Under the pieces are notes generated by a model. The model was not told the origin of the DNA. It worked only from the letters and a program-made list of their open reading frames with translations, and did not search any database. 64,000 bases of DNA, taken from NCBI GenBank assembly GCA_001792895.1, contig MARA01000005.1, positions 1,984,001 to 2,048,000 of the forward strand. The letters run 5' to 3'. This document shows, piece after piece, positions 45,013 to 55,713 of this stretch; the first letter of the stretch is position 1, and each line of letters starts with the position of its first letter. The translations under genes were made by a program, and so were the position numbers. Source of the stretch: Lentinus brumalis (Eukaryota; Basidiomycota; Agaricomycetes; Polyporales; Polyporaceae).

Positions 45013-48000
45013 ATGGACGACCTGTATCAAAATGCCTGGAGTGAAACGACTGATTCCGCCACCACCTTCAAGAACGGCTCGACATCCTCATGGACGTCTC
45101 GAAGGATCATCAGCTCTCTGGACGAGGAAGCCGATCTCGCAGCACCGTCGTGGTCTACGGGAGCGGACCTAAGCTGGAACGAGCCCGGAAGCCCTGGATT
45201 CTCCTGGTCGCAGACAGACACGGACGCTGGATGGGGACCGAGCACGTACGAGGGAATATCATTAGGGAAGCCGTCGGCGCAGGAGAAGGTCGCAGAAGCT
45301 ACAGACTCTACAAAGCACGACGACGGGACTCCTGACGGTGCTGTGATACCAGTTACTTCTCCCCCGCAACTGAGCCCGTCCCTTCTCCCACCACTCAACT
45401 ACCGTCCCCGCCATCCTCGCCTCCTGCCTCTCCCGAACCGATACCCGTCGTAAATTATGACGCGGCCGTGGCGCAGGTTGCACCGCCTAGTCCAGACGGC
45501 TTCGGCAGTTTCGAGTCTGGTCTGGCGGAAGACGCACACTCTCCAGGCTTGGCTGTAGACGACACCGAAGCGGATCCATGGGGTTCCTCTGCATGGGGCG
45601 ACACCAAGCTAGAAGAAGAGGAGGAAGCACCCTTGGATGAGTGGGAGAGAGCGAAACAGGAGAAGGCGAAGCAAGACCGTCGGGTTGTGAGTGGTGGTCG
45701 CAAGCGCACTTCCCTCATAACACTCATCCACTTTGACTCCAGCCTCCGGAGCTGCTCGCTAGCATTCTCAGCCAGTGCGAGGAACTCTGCCGTGACATAT
45801 ACCCTGAACCAGAGGTCGACGCACAGAACTCGGACAAGGACGCCTGGCGTAATGATCGCCGTAGTGGAATGGACGGAGTCCCGGGGCTGTGAGTCTACTT
45901 CGTACTTGGTAGCTCATCTGAGACGCTGAGCTTCATGTATCGCTCGAAAGCAATAGCCTCATGGAATCGTTCTTGCCACCTTTGACATTACAGCCTCCGA
46001 CGCGCTTCTCTCAGGCACTGGTCGCGAAGAGGATGGCTTCATCCGTAAAGCTGACCAAGAACCTGCCACTCACGCGGGGAAGTCCCATGTCTCACTACCT
46101 TGCGGCCAAGGGATCCATGGCCTGGGAGGTCTCAGTGAAGGAGCGCAAGGAGGTTGTCGAGGACGATATTCCTCTGGGATGGAGGATAGTGGAGAAGGCG
46201 CCTGCAGCACCGGCCACGGAGGGAACGAAGGACAAGAAGGCTGGCGGTGGCTTGTTCTCCTTCTGGGGTCGTCGACAGTCTCAGGCCCCTTCGGCCACCA
46301 CCTCTGGTGCCGATAACAGCAGACGTTCGTCTTCGAACGAGGAAAAGCCAAAGAGCCCTGTGGTTGGTGAGCTGAAATCGGAATCGAGGCGAACCAGTCA
46401 GGAGAGCGCGCGGACTTCTATGACCGGCAGTGCGGCTCAGCTGCCATCTCCTCTGGGCGATTCCGTAGCATCGTCCTCCGCGCTAGCCCCCGCAGCCACA
46501 CCTCCGACGATGTCGTCGTACTCGACAGCGTCTGAGCCGGTGCAGGAGCGCTCCGGGACACCTCCCGCCCCGTCTGCGGTCTCACGGTTCCTGAACAAGT
46601 TCTCGCGGCGGAGTAGCATGGGCGGAAGCCCACGCAGCTCGCTTGCACTCTCCACGGATGATCTCGAGTTCCTCTCAGATATCGTTCCGAGTGCGGCGGA
46701 TGAGGCGGACGAGTATTCGACGGATGCTTTGGAGAAGTTCGTAAATACGAAGCGGGAGACTATGCCCGCGGTACCTGTTCTACCACCACCTCTGGCACCA
46801 CCGCCCAAAGCGCCCCTTACCATACGGCCCGCCAGTGTGGCCAGCAACCGGGGGAGCGCAGGCTCCAAGACTAGCTCTCCGGCTGGTGCCTCCAGTGATC
46901 TTGAAGGGTTATTTGGGTATCTGAGCTCCACTACTGCGATTACGACACCGAGCGCATCAACGCCGCCCATTCCAGGTCCACCTTCGATCCCTCCATTGCC
47001 ACCCCCTCTCGTGCCGTCACGACCTTTAACACCAGCTAGCGGATCTGGTGGTGTTGGCCCCTTACGACCCACCGTCGCTCTAATGTCTTCCACGTCCAGT
47101 TCTCCACCACCTCGCCCGCAGACCTCTACTCCTCCCACCGGCTTTGGGCTTCCACCGCCACCGTCCTTCAAACCGATTGCGCCTTCCGTCGCCAAAGCGA
47201 AACCCAAACTCTCCTCACCATTCCCTCTTCCTCCCCAAGTTGAGTCACAGGTCGACTCTGGCCCAATGTCGGCTTCCTCAACTTCGTCAGCTTCGTACGA
47301 GACCGCTGCAGAGACTTCTCCGGCGTCACCTACTTCCTCACTTCCGCTCAGTGAATTATACCCACACCTCGCCGCACCCAACACCCCGCCGCAGGCCTCT
47401 TCGCAGGCCTTCCTATTCGACAAGCCAGCGAACTTTCCAGCAGCATCCCCTGTCGGAAATACACCACTCGCTAGTGCGTTCCCTCCGCCCTCCAACGCTT
47501 CATTCTTGCGCCCGCCAGGCCAAAGTAGTAACGGTGTCTCGCCGACAGTGACATCGAGCCTTTTCGGCGACGACGAGTTCTCCGATTTCCAGTCACCGGT
47601 AGACCAATTATCTCCGCCTGTGCCCTCTCCTATCGCCAAGTCGCCTCGGACGCTAGCCGCTGCGAAGGCCGCGAGTGCAACGATGCATGCGCCTCCCATG
47701 CAGCCACGAACGGCTTCGACGTTGTCACCATACGCTCTGCCACCACCTCCTGCTTCTTCCTCCGGTCGACCCAAGTCTTCTAATTCGAATATCGCATCGT
47801 TCGATGACGATGACTTTGCCGATTTCCAGGTGTCGCCGATGTCGGCGACGTCGCTACAGCCGTCTTCTACCAGCTCGACGTTCTTCGGGTCCAGCATATC
47901 GGACAAGGCGTTGCTCACTCCGAAGCACTCAATGAGCTTCAACAGCTTGGACAGCTCCTTTGAATCGTTGCAAACGCCGTCACCTCCGCGTCTGCCCGCC

Positions 48001-48789
48001 AAGCCGGCGGCGCGTATGCCCTCGCCTCCGCTGCAGCCTCCGGCTTGGCAGCCACCACGTCTCCCGGCCTCGTCCTTGCCGCCTCCATCATCCCAACCTC
48101 CCCGATTGGACCCCCCACCTTCCCGCTTGCATCCTCCCCCACTTCAGCCTCCTCGCCTACAACCTCCCCCGTCTCAGCGAGCTGTCACCCAGCCGCCACT
48201 ACCAACCTCCGCATCGGCACCCACCGTTCCTTCCTCATCGGCGAGCTCTTCGCTTCTAGCGCGGCGCGAGTCGAAGAAACGGTCGCACGTGGCGGACCAT
48301 CTGCACACCCTCAACCTCGTCGAGGCCGCTGCTGCGAGGTCAGGGAAACAGTGGCCCGCCCCGCCCTCTCCCCTTCCCGCAGCGATCCCGGGCCCGGCGG
48401 GCGGTGTTGCGAATGGTTCCCTGTTCAACATCATGGACGATGACGACCGGTCGCAGTCTGCCTCTGCTCCTGGGCTCCCGCCGTCGTTCTCCTCACCAGC
48501 TTCCTTCAATCCCGTGCGGCCTTCAAGCGGGCTGGGGATAGGTGACGGGACGCAGCCCCCGATGGGGATGGGCTTCATGTCCTCCAGTTCGTCCATGGGT
48601 TCTCATGGCTCGATGTCGAATCCACTGCTGCCAGGCTGGGATTCGTCGAGCTCTATCTCTCAGCGGAGTAGCACGCCGTCCATAGTCCCGAACGCGTTCG
48701 GGACTCCGGCTGCTGCGAGCAAGCCATCGAATGGCGTGAAGGGGAGTGGGTTGTCTGCGCAGGATCTGTCGTTCTTCGAGGGTCTTTGA
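45013..48789 (+). CDS. Long Pro/Ser-rich protein with repeated acidic-Phe motifs, function not recognised
   Basis: The first ORF starts MDDLYQNAWSETTDSATT. A frame change near 45270-45355 fits an intron (GTCGGC...ACCAG). An ordered part has EEEAPLDEWERAKQEKAKQDRRV, then PPELLASILSQCEELCRDIYPE and PQFSQALVAKRMASSVKLTKNLPLTRGSPMSHYLAAKG over short introns. From 46070 to 48789 one exon encodes about 900 residues dominated by Pro and Ser. Three acidic-aromatic motifs stand out: FGSFESG (about 45499), DDEFSDFQS (about 47570) and DDDFADFQV (about 47806); the protein ends LSFFEGL. Such DFxxF-like motifs bind adaptin ear domains in aftiphilin/Laa2-type proteins, so a clathrin-adaptor accessory role is possible. 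I cannot name the family. Confidence 0.68.
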
Positions 48790-49103
48790 ATTGTCTTCGT
48801 ACATAGGATCGGTCGCATCGCATTGCTGTCATGCATCATGTAACTTATCATCATCGGTCGAATCCAGCAATCTGCATCATCAACCGCCCCGAGTGACTTG
48901 TCGTTTTCAGAGCGAGCAAGATGTATGTGAGTACAGTGCTGATTATGTGTATATCGTACATGTAGCAGGACATAGGTCCACCAAGTAAGGATCACGTCAT
49001 AAACGCAGTTGGGCGCAAAAGTAGAGAAATCGGCAGGGATATCGCACTGCGGAGACAACGCGAGCGCGTGAGCGTTTTTTGAGTCCACGTCCGTTCTGAC
49101 AAC
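48790..49103. other. Convergent intergenic stretch
   Basis: The 3' sides of the Pro/Ser-rich gene and the chromodomain gene meet here; no ORF with motifs. Confidence 0.5.
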
Positions 49104-50542
49104 CTATGGCCGGTACACGGTGCCCATTTCCTGCATCTCCTGCATACGAGCCTGAATCCGTGCCTTGGCAGACTCCCATTCCTTGAGCACCTCGGGCGAG
49201 CCATCCACAAGCGTGCTCTTCCTCTCCCATGTGTCGTCATCGGGTCCATACCCGACCCAGCGGATGAGATACGACGGATCGGCCCCGTTCTGTCCCCTCT
49301 TCTCCATCACGATATGCGACACCTCGTACACCGGCTCCCCGCGCACAATCGTCGGCGGGGGGTACGTGAACGTCTGCCTGCGCCACGTCTCGGGGTCCAG
49401 CCAGTGCTCGGGCACCGAGTCCGTGATGGGCTCCGGGCGAGGGACGAACTGCCGCTTGCCAACCTTCTGGCGGCGGCCCTGGATCGTCGGGTGGTACGCG
49501 CGCGAGTACTTCTCGCACTCGCAGAGCGCGTGCTCGATGTCGACCATGGACATCCCTCGTGTTCGCCCGGAGAGCTGCGGGATGTCCTTGGGGGCCGTGT
49601 AGAGGCGCGCGAAGTGGTCGTGCTGGGTGCGGTGGAGGTACCGGAGTGCGTCCAGCTCTCGTCCGCGGACCTGTGGACCGAACATTTTGCGGAGACACTC
49701 GAGGGAGCCCGGTCCCAGCGCAACCCACTCGTCCTCGGAGTAGTTGAAGTGCGGGGTCATGTTCAAATCGAGAAGGAGTCTAGATAGAAGCGATGGAAGA
49801 GAAGCAGTTAGCTACGGACGTTGTGCGGGCGGCGGGAACTGACGTGTACGTACTGAAGTGCCATGAAGTCTCCCATGCCCGGGAACAGAGAAATTCTACC
49901 ATGGGCATCCTTGAGATGATGCAGCTGCTGGAGCTGCCCAAGCAGATCTTCCTCCATCATCAACTGAATGAGACGGAGGTGATTGGACGCGTTGGACTGT
50001 CCGCCGAGTTTCGCGGACGGTAAGATGTACGCGGGGCCGTACAGGGCCACACCATTGTTCATGCGGTCGAGGAGGACCTTCTCGTATGCATTCAAGTCAA
50101 AGTCTCGCCAGGTCAACTCTCCAAAGTGCTCGGTAAGTGCTTCCCAAGTCTCAATCTTGTTGAACGATCGGAAGAGCATGACGCGAAAACATTGCTCTTC
50201 AAGGCTGCGGTCACCGGTCTCAATCACATTGCGGAGAATGTACTGCGTGACGCGGTCGAGGACGCGGAATACGTTCGTGAACGGGTATTGTTGCAGGATA
50301 GGGTCGTCCGTCCAAGGTTGGGGCTTGCCCGCGAGACGGTTGCGATGCACGCGATAGCGTTTCGCGACAAAGACGAAGAATGTGTCGAGGATGAGAGTAG
50401 GCTTGCACTTCTGGCCGTCGATGGTGATAACCTTCGGCGGCGGGGCTTTCTTTCTCCCCGGAGAGAAATCGACCACGACGGTACCAGGTGAACTCACGCG
50501 TCGTCTGCGAGGAGGAGAGGTCCCTGTGTACGTCCGGGTCAT
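49104..50542 (-). CDS. Fusion: 5-hmdU DNA kinase-type helical domain (alpha-glutamyl/putrescinyl-thymine pyrophosphorylase-like) plus C-terminal chromodomain, 454 residues
   Basis: Exons 50542-49854 and 49779-49104 join in phase across a 74-bp intron. Residues about 45-300 show FVFVAKRYRVHRNRLAG, PWTDDPILQQYPFTNVFRVLDRVTQYI, CFRVMLFRSFNKIETWEAL, GMGDFMALQLLLDLN, EDEWVALGPGSLECL and VDIEHALCECEKYSR. These are landmarks I know from the helical domain of phage 5-hmdU DNA kinases and their fungal relatives (the alpha-glutamyl/putrescinyl thymine pyrophosphorylase group). Residues about 375-435 form a chromodomain (YEVSHIVMEKRG...YLIRWVGYGPDDDTWERKSTL), with the aromatic cage positions Y, W and W/Y present. 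The chromodomain should read a methyl-lysine mark. The joined domain suggests action on, or recognition of, modified thymine in chromatin, which is inference. The assignment rests on recalled motifs. Confidence 0.75.
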
Positions 50543-52061
50543 TTGGCCTCAAGATACGCGTCTTCAACGGTGGTCGAGGTGGTCGATGCAGCGAGGGCTG
50601 AAGCTGAAGTGCGGGACAGGAGATCCGCCACCGAGGGGCGCAACAGCAGGCTGAGACACGTGGACGCGTCCTCAAATCCGCTCGGCTGGTGCTCTCGCTA
50701 CGGTGGGCCGGCGGCGGCGCGAATCCTGATTGAGCCTTTCCATGGCACCTCCTTTCGACAACGACATTGACCTTGACTACTACCATCGTTCGCAGCTCTG
50801 GACTTCCGATGAATCTGCTTGTTTGCGTGTCTGTTTGAGCCACTGTCCTCCCTTCTGCCTTTCAGCTGGAGATCGCAATCTGAAGTTAGGCTTCAAGGAC
50901 CACGGCCCGGGAATGAACGCTAAAATCCCTGTCGATACAGGGAACAGCAGGACACGTATCGCGACATCCTGAGGCCCGAGGAATGACCGGTGAAGCTGCG
51001 ACATCGAACAACGAGCTACGCGCATACCTTTGAGAAGAGTCAACCTCGTTCTGGGATTATTCCAAGCTTGAAGCGGAGGCATGACAACTTGCTTGGATAC
51101 ACAATGCAAAGTCTGTTTCAGCGGATCTGCAAAGCTAGTGCACAGTCAGCATGGTGAGTGCCCGTCTTTCAGGTACAACGCACCTGAGAAATTCAAGGCC
51201 CCATCTGTGCTGTGCGCACGGGCTATTCAGTGGAATTGAACTTTGTGGCCTCGTACTTCGTAATGGATACCTGATGGGATATATGGTCCTGCCCAGCATC
51301 TCTATTAGATTCGTAGATTGAGGCGCAGCAAATGAATGCTGTCGAGGGTATATACACCCTTCTCTCTGTTTGAGATGCGGCAGATGTCGCCGTTGCGCAT
51401 TGCTCTGGTTGACGGCGACATGTTCCTTCTTGACTCAGCAGGACAATTTTGACTAGTCAGTGGGCCGTTTCTCCTCACGCGAGCGCAGAACATGCGGAGA
51501 CCGACGGTCTGCGTTTCGTGAATCCAATGAGCAGTATCTGGGTGTACCTGGCAAACACAGTTGGTAGGTCACAATGGCGTCAGGAAGAAGGTGGTACGTG
51601 GCAGAGGGCTCAAGGAGCCGCGTGTCCACATATTACATGTAATGTTTGACTTCCAACTATCCATCGAACTTGTGGCCATGTATGGCATGTGTGCGCTCGC
51701 GAGAATTCCCAACCACAAGGCTTCTCCCGATTTATCACTAACATGCGTTCGATCCACTACATTCCACACACACACCCAAACAGCAGCATACCTGTGAGAT
51801 GTTGAAGGTCCAGACTGCCGCTCCGACGCTTCGTTGACGGGTCACTGGCAAGGGACGAATGCCGTACGCACGCGTCGCCGCGACGCGTCTCTAGGCGCCC
51901 ACACGCGCCCACCGCCGGGACGCGACCCACGTGATGCGCCGTTAATTGAACATTACATGCCCGTAAGCGGGCACGACGCTTACACGTTGCTCTTGCACTC
52001 CCTTCACCCGCCCCTTCACATTTCTCCCGCCCTGGATCACCTATAGTATCTCTTGGGCCAT
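50543..52061. other. 1.5-kb divergent interval between the chromodomain gene and a J-domain gene
   Basis: There is no ORF with motifs, and a stop precedes the chromodomain gene's ATG in frame, so a further upstream exon is not required. A perfect palindrome with two ACGCGT boxes lies at 51870-51888, about 175 bp before the J-domain start. Confidence 0.5.
51870..51888. promoter_or_regulatory. Palindrome with two MCB (ACGCGT) boxes upstream of the J-domain gene
   Basis: ACGCGTCGC-C-GCGACGCGT is a perfect 9-bp inverted repeat with a one-base centre. ACGCGT is the known MBF (Mbp1/Swi6) box for G1/S transcription; two in mirror order suggest a regulatory site, unproven. Confidence 0.5.
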
Positions 52062-53007
52062 ATGGCCGCAACACGAAACCTGTATGATATCCTAGGTGTT
52101 TGCCAGAATGCCACTCCCGAAGCAGGTGTGTTGCCAGAGTGCTGTCCGATATCGGTGGAGTGAACAGTGGTTTGGTGGGATAGTTCGGAAGGCGTATAAG
52201 TTCAGGGCACTAGAGACCCATCCTGGTGCGTGACAAATGACGATGAACCTACCTTGATCTTCTGACGGCCGCGAGACAGACAAACTTCCTCCCGGTGCTG
52301 ATGAGGAGATAATCGAAGCAGCACAAGCCAGATTTAGAGACGTACGTCGCTTCGCTAAACACCCGCGCTTGGCCGACACTCTGAACACGTTCGCAGGTCC
52401 GCACGGCATTTGACGTCCTCAGCGATCCTGCGAAGCGCAAGGTAAGTTCGAGCCCACTTTCCCGTTCTCCCATCTGGGAACGTAGACTTCATTGCTGCTG
52501 ACACCCACGGCAATCAGGCATACGATAATGGCCTCAACTTCATTCGTCGCCGTGTCAACGTCAATGTGAACGCGGACGACGTCCAAGCCCGCCTCGCCCG
52601 CGAGCGCGCAGAGTGGCAGCGCCAGGCTGAGCTCCGGCACCAAGAGCGCATGCGTGTCTTGCGCGAGGAGATCCATGCAAGCCGGCAGCGTTACCAAGAG
52701 ACCCTGGCGCAGGCAGAGCTGCAGTACCAGGAGAAGGTCAAGGCGATGGAGGAGCAGCTGCGGCTCAGCCGCGAGGCTGAGCGGGCCGTGGAGGAGGAGA
52801 AGCCGGAGGGTACGTACATGCTCGTGGACGAGATGCTCAGCGACCTCAGGCGGCGCTGTCCGGAGTGGGAGTTACGTCGACAGACGGTGCTTAGGGTGAG
52901 TCTCAGCTATCTGTGGTGCTAATGCTGGGGCTGATTCGCGACCGCTGGGGATACAGCGGCAAACGGAGCGTATGAACAGTCAAGGCTCCGCAACGTCCGT
53001 GCAATGA
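52062..53007 (+). CDS. J-domain protein with charged coiled coil, 213 residues
   Basis: Exons 52062-52125, 52184-52225, 52280-52341, 52397-52441, 52518-52895 and 52957-53007 keep phase. The J domain is [34 protein letters not shown]...VRTAFDVLSDPAKRKAYDNG; the HPD is formed across an intron. The rest is a highly charged coiled coil (RLARERAEWQRQAELRHQERMRVLREE...). Four introns chop the first 75 residues. It should stimulate an Hsp70; the coiled coil probably gives client or partner specificity. There is no membrane helix or signal. Confidence 0.87.
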
Positions 53008-53127
53008 CCGAGGAAGAAGAAGTTAACTTCCGTGTGCTATAGTTCCCTGCTGTGTTATAGCTTTGCTCAGGACTTTATTTGATATTTAAACCATCGTTGC
53101 TGCGACGTACCCTGGCCAGGGTCGTGG

Positions 53128-53934
53128 CTAAACAGCGTACATTGCATACCCATGTTCTCCTCCCTGCGATACCATCCTTCGATTATACACTGACAAGTTC
53201 ATGCTGCAAGGATCCGCCATCAGGTTAATGCGAGGTACGGTGTTCAGCTGCTCACCTTCCGAGCTATCCACACCTAATGACTGCAACCTGCTCTTCGCGA
53301 TCTTCCCCACATCCTCCACGGCTCTCGCGAGCTCGCTCTTCCACTCTTCTCCTCCCACCTGCACACTCGCTATGCTGTCCACCGGAGGTTCGTCCGCCTT
53401 CGTCGCGTGCTCCAAGCCCAGCCTGTCCTCCATCTCGTCCTTGATCTCCGCGCGCGACCTCCCGTTGACGAACGTGATGTACACCAGCCCCGGATACTTG
53501 CGTTCATACAGTGCATTGAGGTGCGCGAGCCTCACAAGCACCTCCGAGGGCGTCGCCTTCGCAGCTTGCTCCTGCGCGCTGAGCCTGGAGAGCCCCTTGA
53601 CCTCCCCGATGCGCGGGTGCCCAGCGATGAACTGCGCCTTGAGATCGTCGCTCCACGAGCGGATCACCGACAGCGACGCGTATATAAGTGCGCGGTATGA
53701 TGTTATCGGAGAGGCATTCTGGATATGCGATATCACCCCAGGGACGAGAGTGCTGTACAGGACGGGAGAGGGTTCGAAGAGGAGTGCAAGCGCTCGGGCG
53801 AGCGGGCCTTCCTGGTCTCCAGAGGTGTCTGAGATGGCCTCGAGCAGTGGCGGGAGCCCGGGCTCTTCTGAACTCGAGGCCTGCGATGCCTTGAAGTCGC
53901 CCAGCGGCTTTACGGAGTGTACCCAGCTACGCAT
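53128..53934 (-). CDS. OHCU decarboxylase (uric acid catabolism), 268 residues
   Basis: A single exon. Conserved core: FIAGHPRIGEVKGLSRLSAQEQAA (catalytic His in HPRIGE and the EQ pair), RLAHLNALYERKYPGLVYITFVNGRSRAEI and EMEDRL. The enzyme converts 2-oxo-4-hydroxy-4-carboxy-5-ureidoimidazoline to (S)-allantoin after uricase. The N-terminal 45 residues are Ser/Glu-rich and less conserved, so the true start might be another ATG. After the core the tail (SSEGEQLNTVPRINLMADPCS...) is not typical. It is convergent with the J-domain gene, 120 bp apart. Confidence 0.88.
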   Translation of the reverse strand: MRSWVHSVKPLGDFKASQASSSEEPGLPPLLEAISDTSGDQEGPLARALALLFEPSPVLYSTLVPGVISHIQNASPITSYRALIYASLSVIRSWSDDLKAQFIAGHPRIGEVKGLSRLSAQEQAAKATPSEVLVRLAHLNALYERKYPGLVYITFVNGRSRAEIKDEMEDRLGLEHATKADEPPVDSIASVQVGGEEWKSELARAVEDVGKIAKSRLQSLGVDSSEGEQLNTVPRINLMADPCSMNLSVYNRRMVSQGGEHGYAMYAV

Positions 53935-54504
53935 GTCGGGGTGGAAGGAGAGCCATCACTGCTTATGTATAGTAGTAGTACTTAGCTACCTTGCCAACTT
54001 GTGATCGATCAAGCCCGATTCGGGTCAGGTTTGCCCGATTGGCGTCCAATTCCAAGCTTCATACTACAAGTCCTACTAAAATACATTACTGTAAGACCCG
54101 CAACATGAGAGGATTCCGCTGTACTGTTACACACCGGAAACTGTTGAACCTCTGCTTCAGGGCTGCGTCATTCGAGAGGCTGGCGGCCATCCGGAACGTA
54201 CTTGGGCAAAGTGAGAGCGGCAATAAGTATGCTAGTGGCGCACCCCAAAGCCGATGATGACAATATTTCGAGACATGCATACTGGGTATCGAGGTGCATG
54301 GGGCCCAGGATACAGCTGTACTCGGATTGATGAAGGTCTTATAATTACAAAACGCTGGATAACGCGATCCATGTATGTAGCCCGATGCCGAAGAAACAGA
54401 AAGGGACAGAGAGCGGGTGGGTCAAGGTGAGTCTCCAAGAATACAGCAATATTATTCACAAGACGGAGCTTGTGCAGAGTGACGATGGAACGAGAGGCAA
54501 GCAA
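53935..54504. other. Intergenic, nothing recognised
   Basis: Between the OHCU decarboxylase start and the stop of the next minus-strand gene; the decarboxylase promoter is expected here. Confidence 0.45.
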
Positions 54505-55317
54505 TCAGACGAGACGACGAGGAGGCTCTTCCTTCTTGTCCTTCCCGTCCTTGAGCATCTGCTCCTGCTGACGCTGCCACTCCTCGAACTGCCTGAACTT
54601 GGCCTCGCGGAGTGCTTGAATCTCGCGTTCTTGCTGCTCGCGTTGTGCACGGTGCTCGGCGAGTTTCTATGCCCATATAGGTAAGTTACCAGAACGGCAC
54701 GCACGCTGAGTGGTACTCACAGCTTTGAGGCTCTCCACGGTAACCAAGAGGTTATTAAGCGTAGCTTCCGACAGGTCAGTAAGCTGAACGCGATGCTGTC
54801 AGTCAGTCAAGACACAGAACGCACGAAGGAAGGTCACGCACAGTGTCTGTCGCCTGCTGCACAACATCCTTCTCGGGTGCCGTCTCAACGGATGCAGGCA
54901 AGGGCGACGGGGGACCCCACGCGCCTTCAGGGCGAGGGTAGGAGTGTCTATGCGCGTCCCCGCTCCTGTTCCAGCCCCACTTGTCATTGTTCTCCTGCGT
55001 GGACCACGAGCCCCTGCCCCAGCCGCCCCATCCCCAGCGGTCCCACTTGTCCACCATGCCGGGCGGGGGCTGTTGACCGGGCGAGTTCTGGCCTTCCTGG
55101 GTCTGCATGTGGGGAGGAGGCGTAGCGGGAGTACCGGGGCGGGATAGGCGTTCTGGGGGATGCGGTCGCGCCCGCAATGGCGGGCCTCGTGCCAGGCCCT
55201 GTAGTCGTGATGATGGGTCCACCAGGTCGCGGTGCCGGCGCCGATGAAGAACCAGAGGAGGCGCGATGTAGCGCGACCACAGCGGTGAGCGTGATGCCAG
55301 TGGTGCCAGGGGTGCAT
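54505..55317 (-). CDS. Small membrane-anchored protein with His/Trp-rich N terminus and C-terminal coiled coil
   Basis: The start MHPWHHWHHAHRCGRATSRLLWFFIGAGTATWW has a His-rich head and one hydrophobic helix. Next come HHHDYRAWHEARHCGRDRIPQNAYP, a Pro/Gln/Trp/Gly-rich segment (WDRWGWGGWGRG), LTDLSEATLNNLLVTVESLKA, and after an intron a charged coil (EHRAQREQQEREIQALREAKFRQFEEWQRQQEQML) ending RRLV with stop at 54505. A frame step near 55130 needs either a 32-nt intron or an uncorrected base. I recall similar MHPWHHWHH proteins in other basidiomycetes but no function is known. Confidence 0.6.
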
Positions 55318-55711
55318 GGTAGGAAGTGTTACGAGGAGTGTGCGTTGGGTGAATTATGCGAGAGAGGGTGACTAGACTGTGCTTAGCTCGAGCTTGTTGT
55401 AGACGAGGGATGGCGAACTCACCAATGGACGGGTCGGAATATATAAGCACGTCGGTGATGCGCAGTGCCGCGGGGCCGACTGCGTTGCGTATGTCGGGAG
55501 GCCGGGGAGGACGCGTGAGATGCTCGGCGGGAGGAGTACTTACCGGTGGCGGGCAGACTCAGTGTGTGCCGGCGACCGCAGAGAGTGGCCGGATCATGCT
55601 ACGGGCTGTCGACGCGGAGAGCAGGGCCGGCAGGGTTCGTCAACTGCCGAACGGACTTGCTTGTCAGACTGGGCAAGCATGCGATGAGGCGATGGCAGTT
55701 ACGCTGGCGAT
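55318..55711. other. Intergenic upstream of the small membrane protein
   Basis: Short ORFs only; it should carry that gene's promoter. Confidence 0.4.
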
Positions 55712-55713
55712 TA

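Noticed and set aside
46437..48002. 521-codon minus-strand ORF opposite the Pro/Ser-rich gene
   Set aside because: It is an antisense shadow: the plus strand has codon-position bias, an intact stop at the expected end and splice-consistent exons, while the minus ORF is Gly/Val/Glu-rich without motif.
53201..54004. 267-codon plus-strand ORF opposite OHCU decarboxylase
   Set aside because: The minus strand has the HPRIGE and VNGRSRAEI core; the plus ORF is a composition shadow.
53995..54070. tRNA-like GC-rich words near 54020
   Set aside because: No A box and B box at proper spacing and no cloverleaf could be formed.
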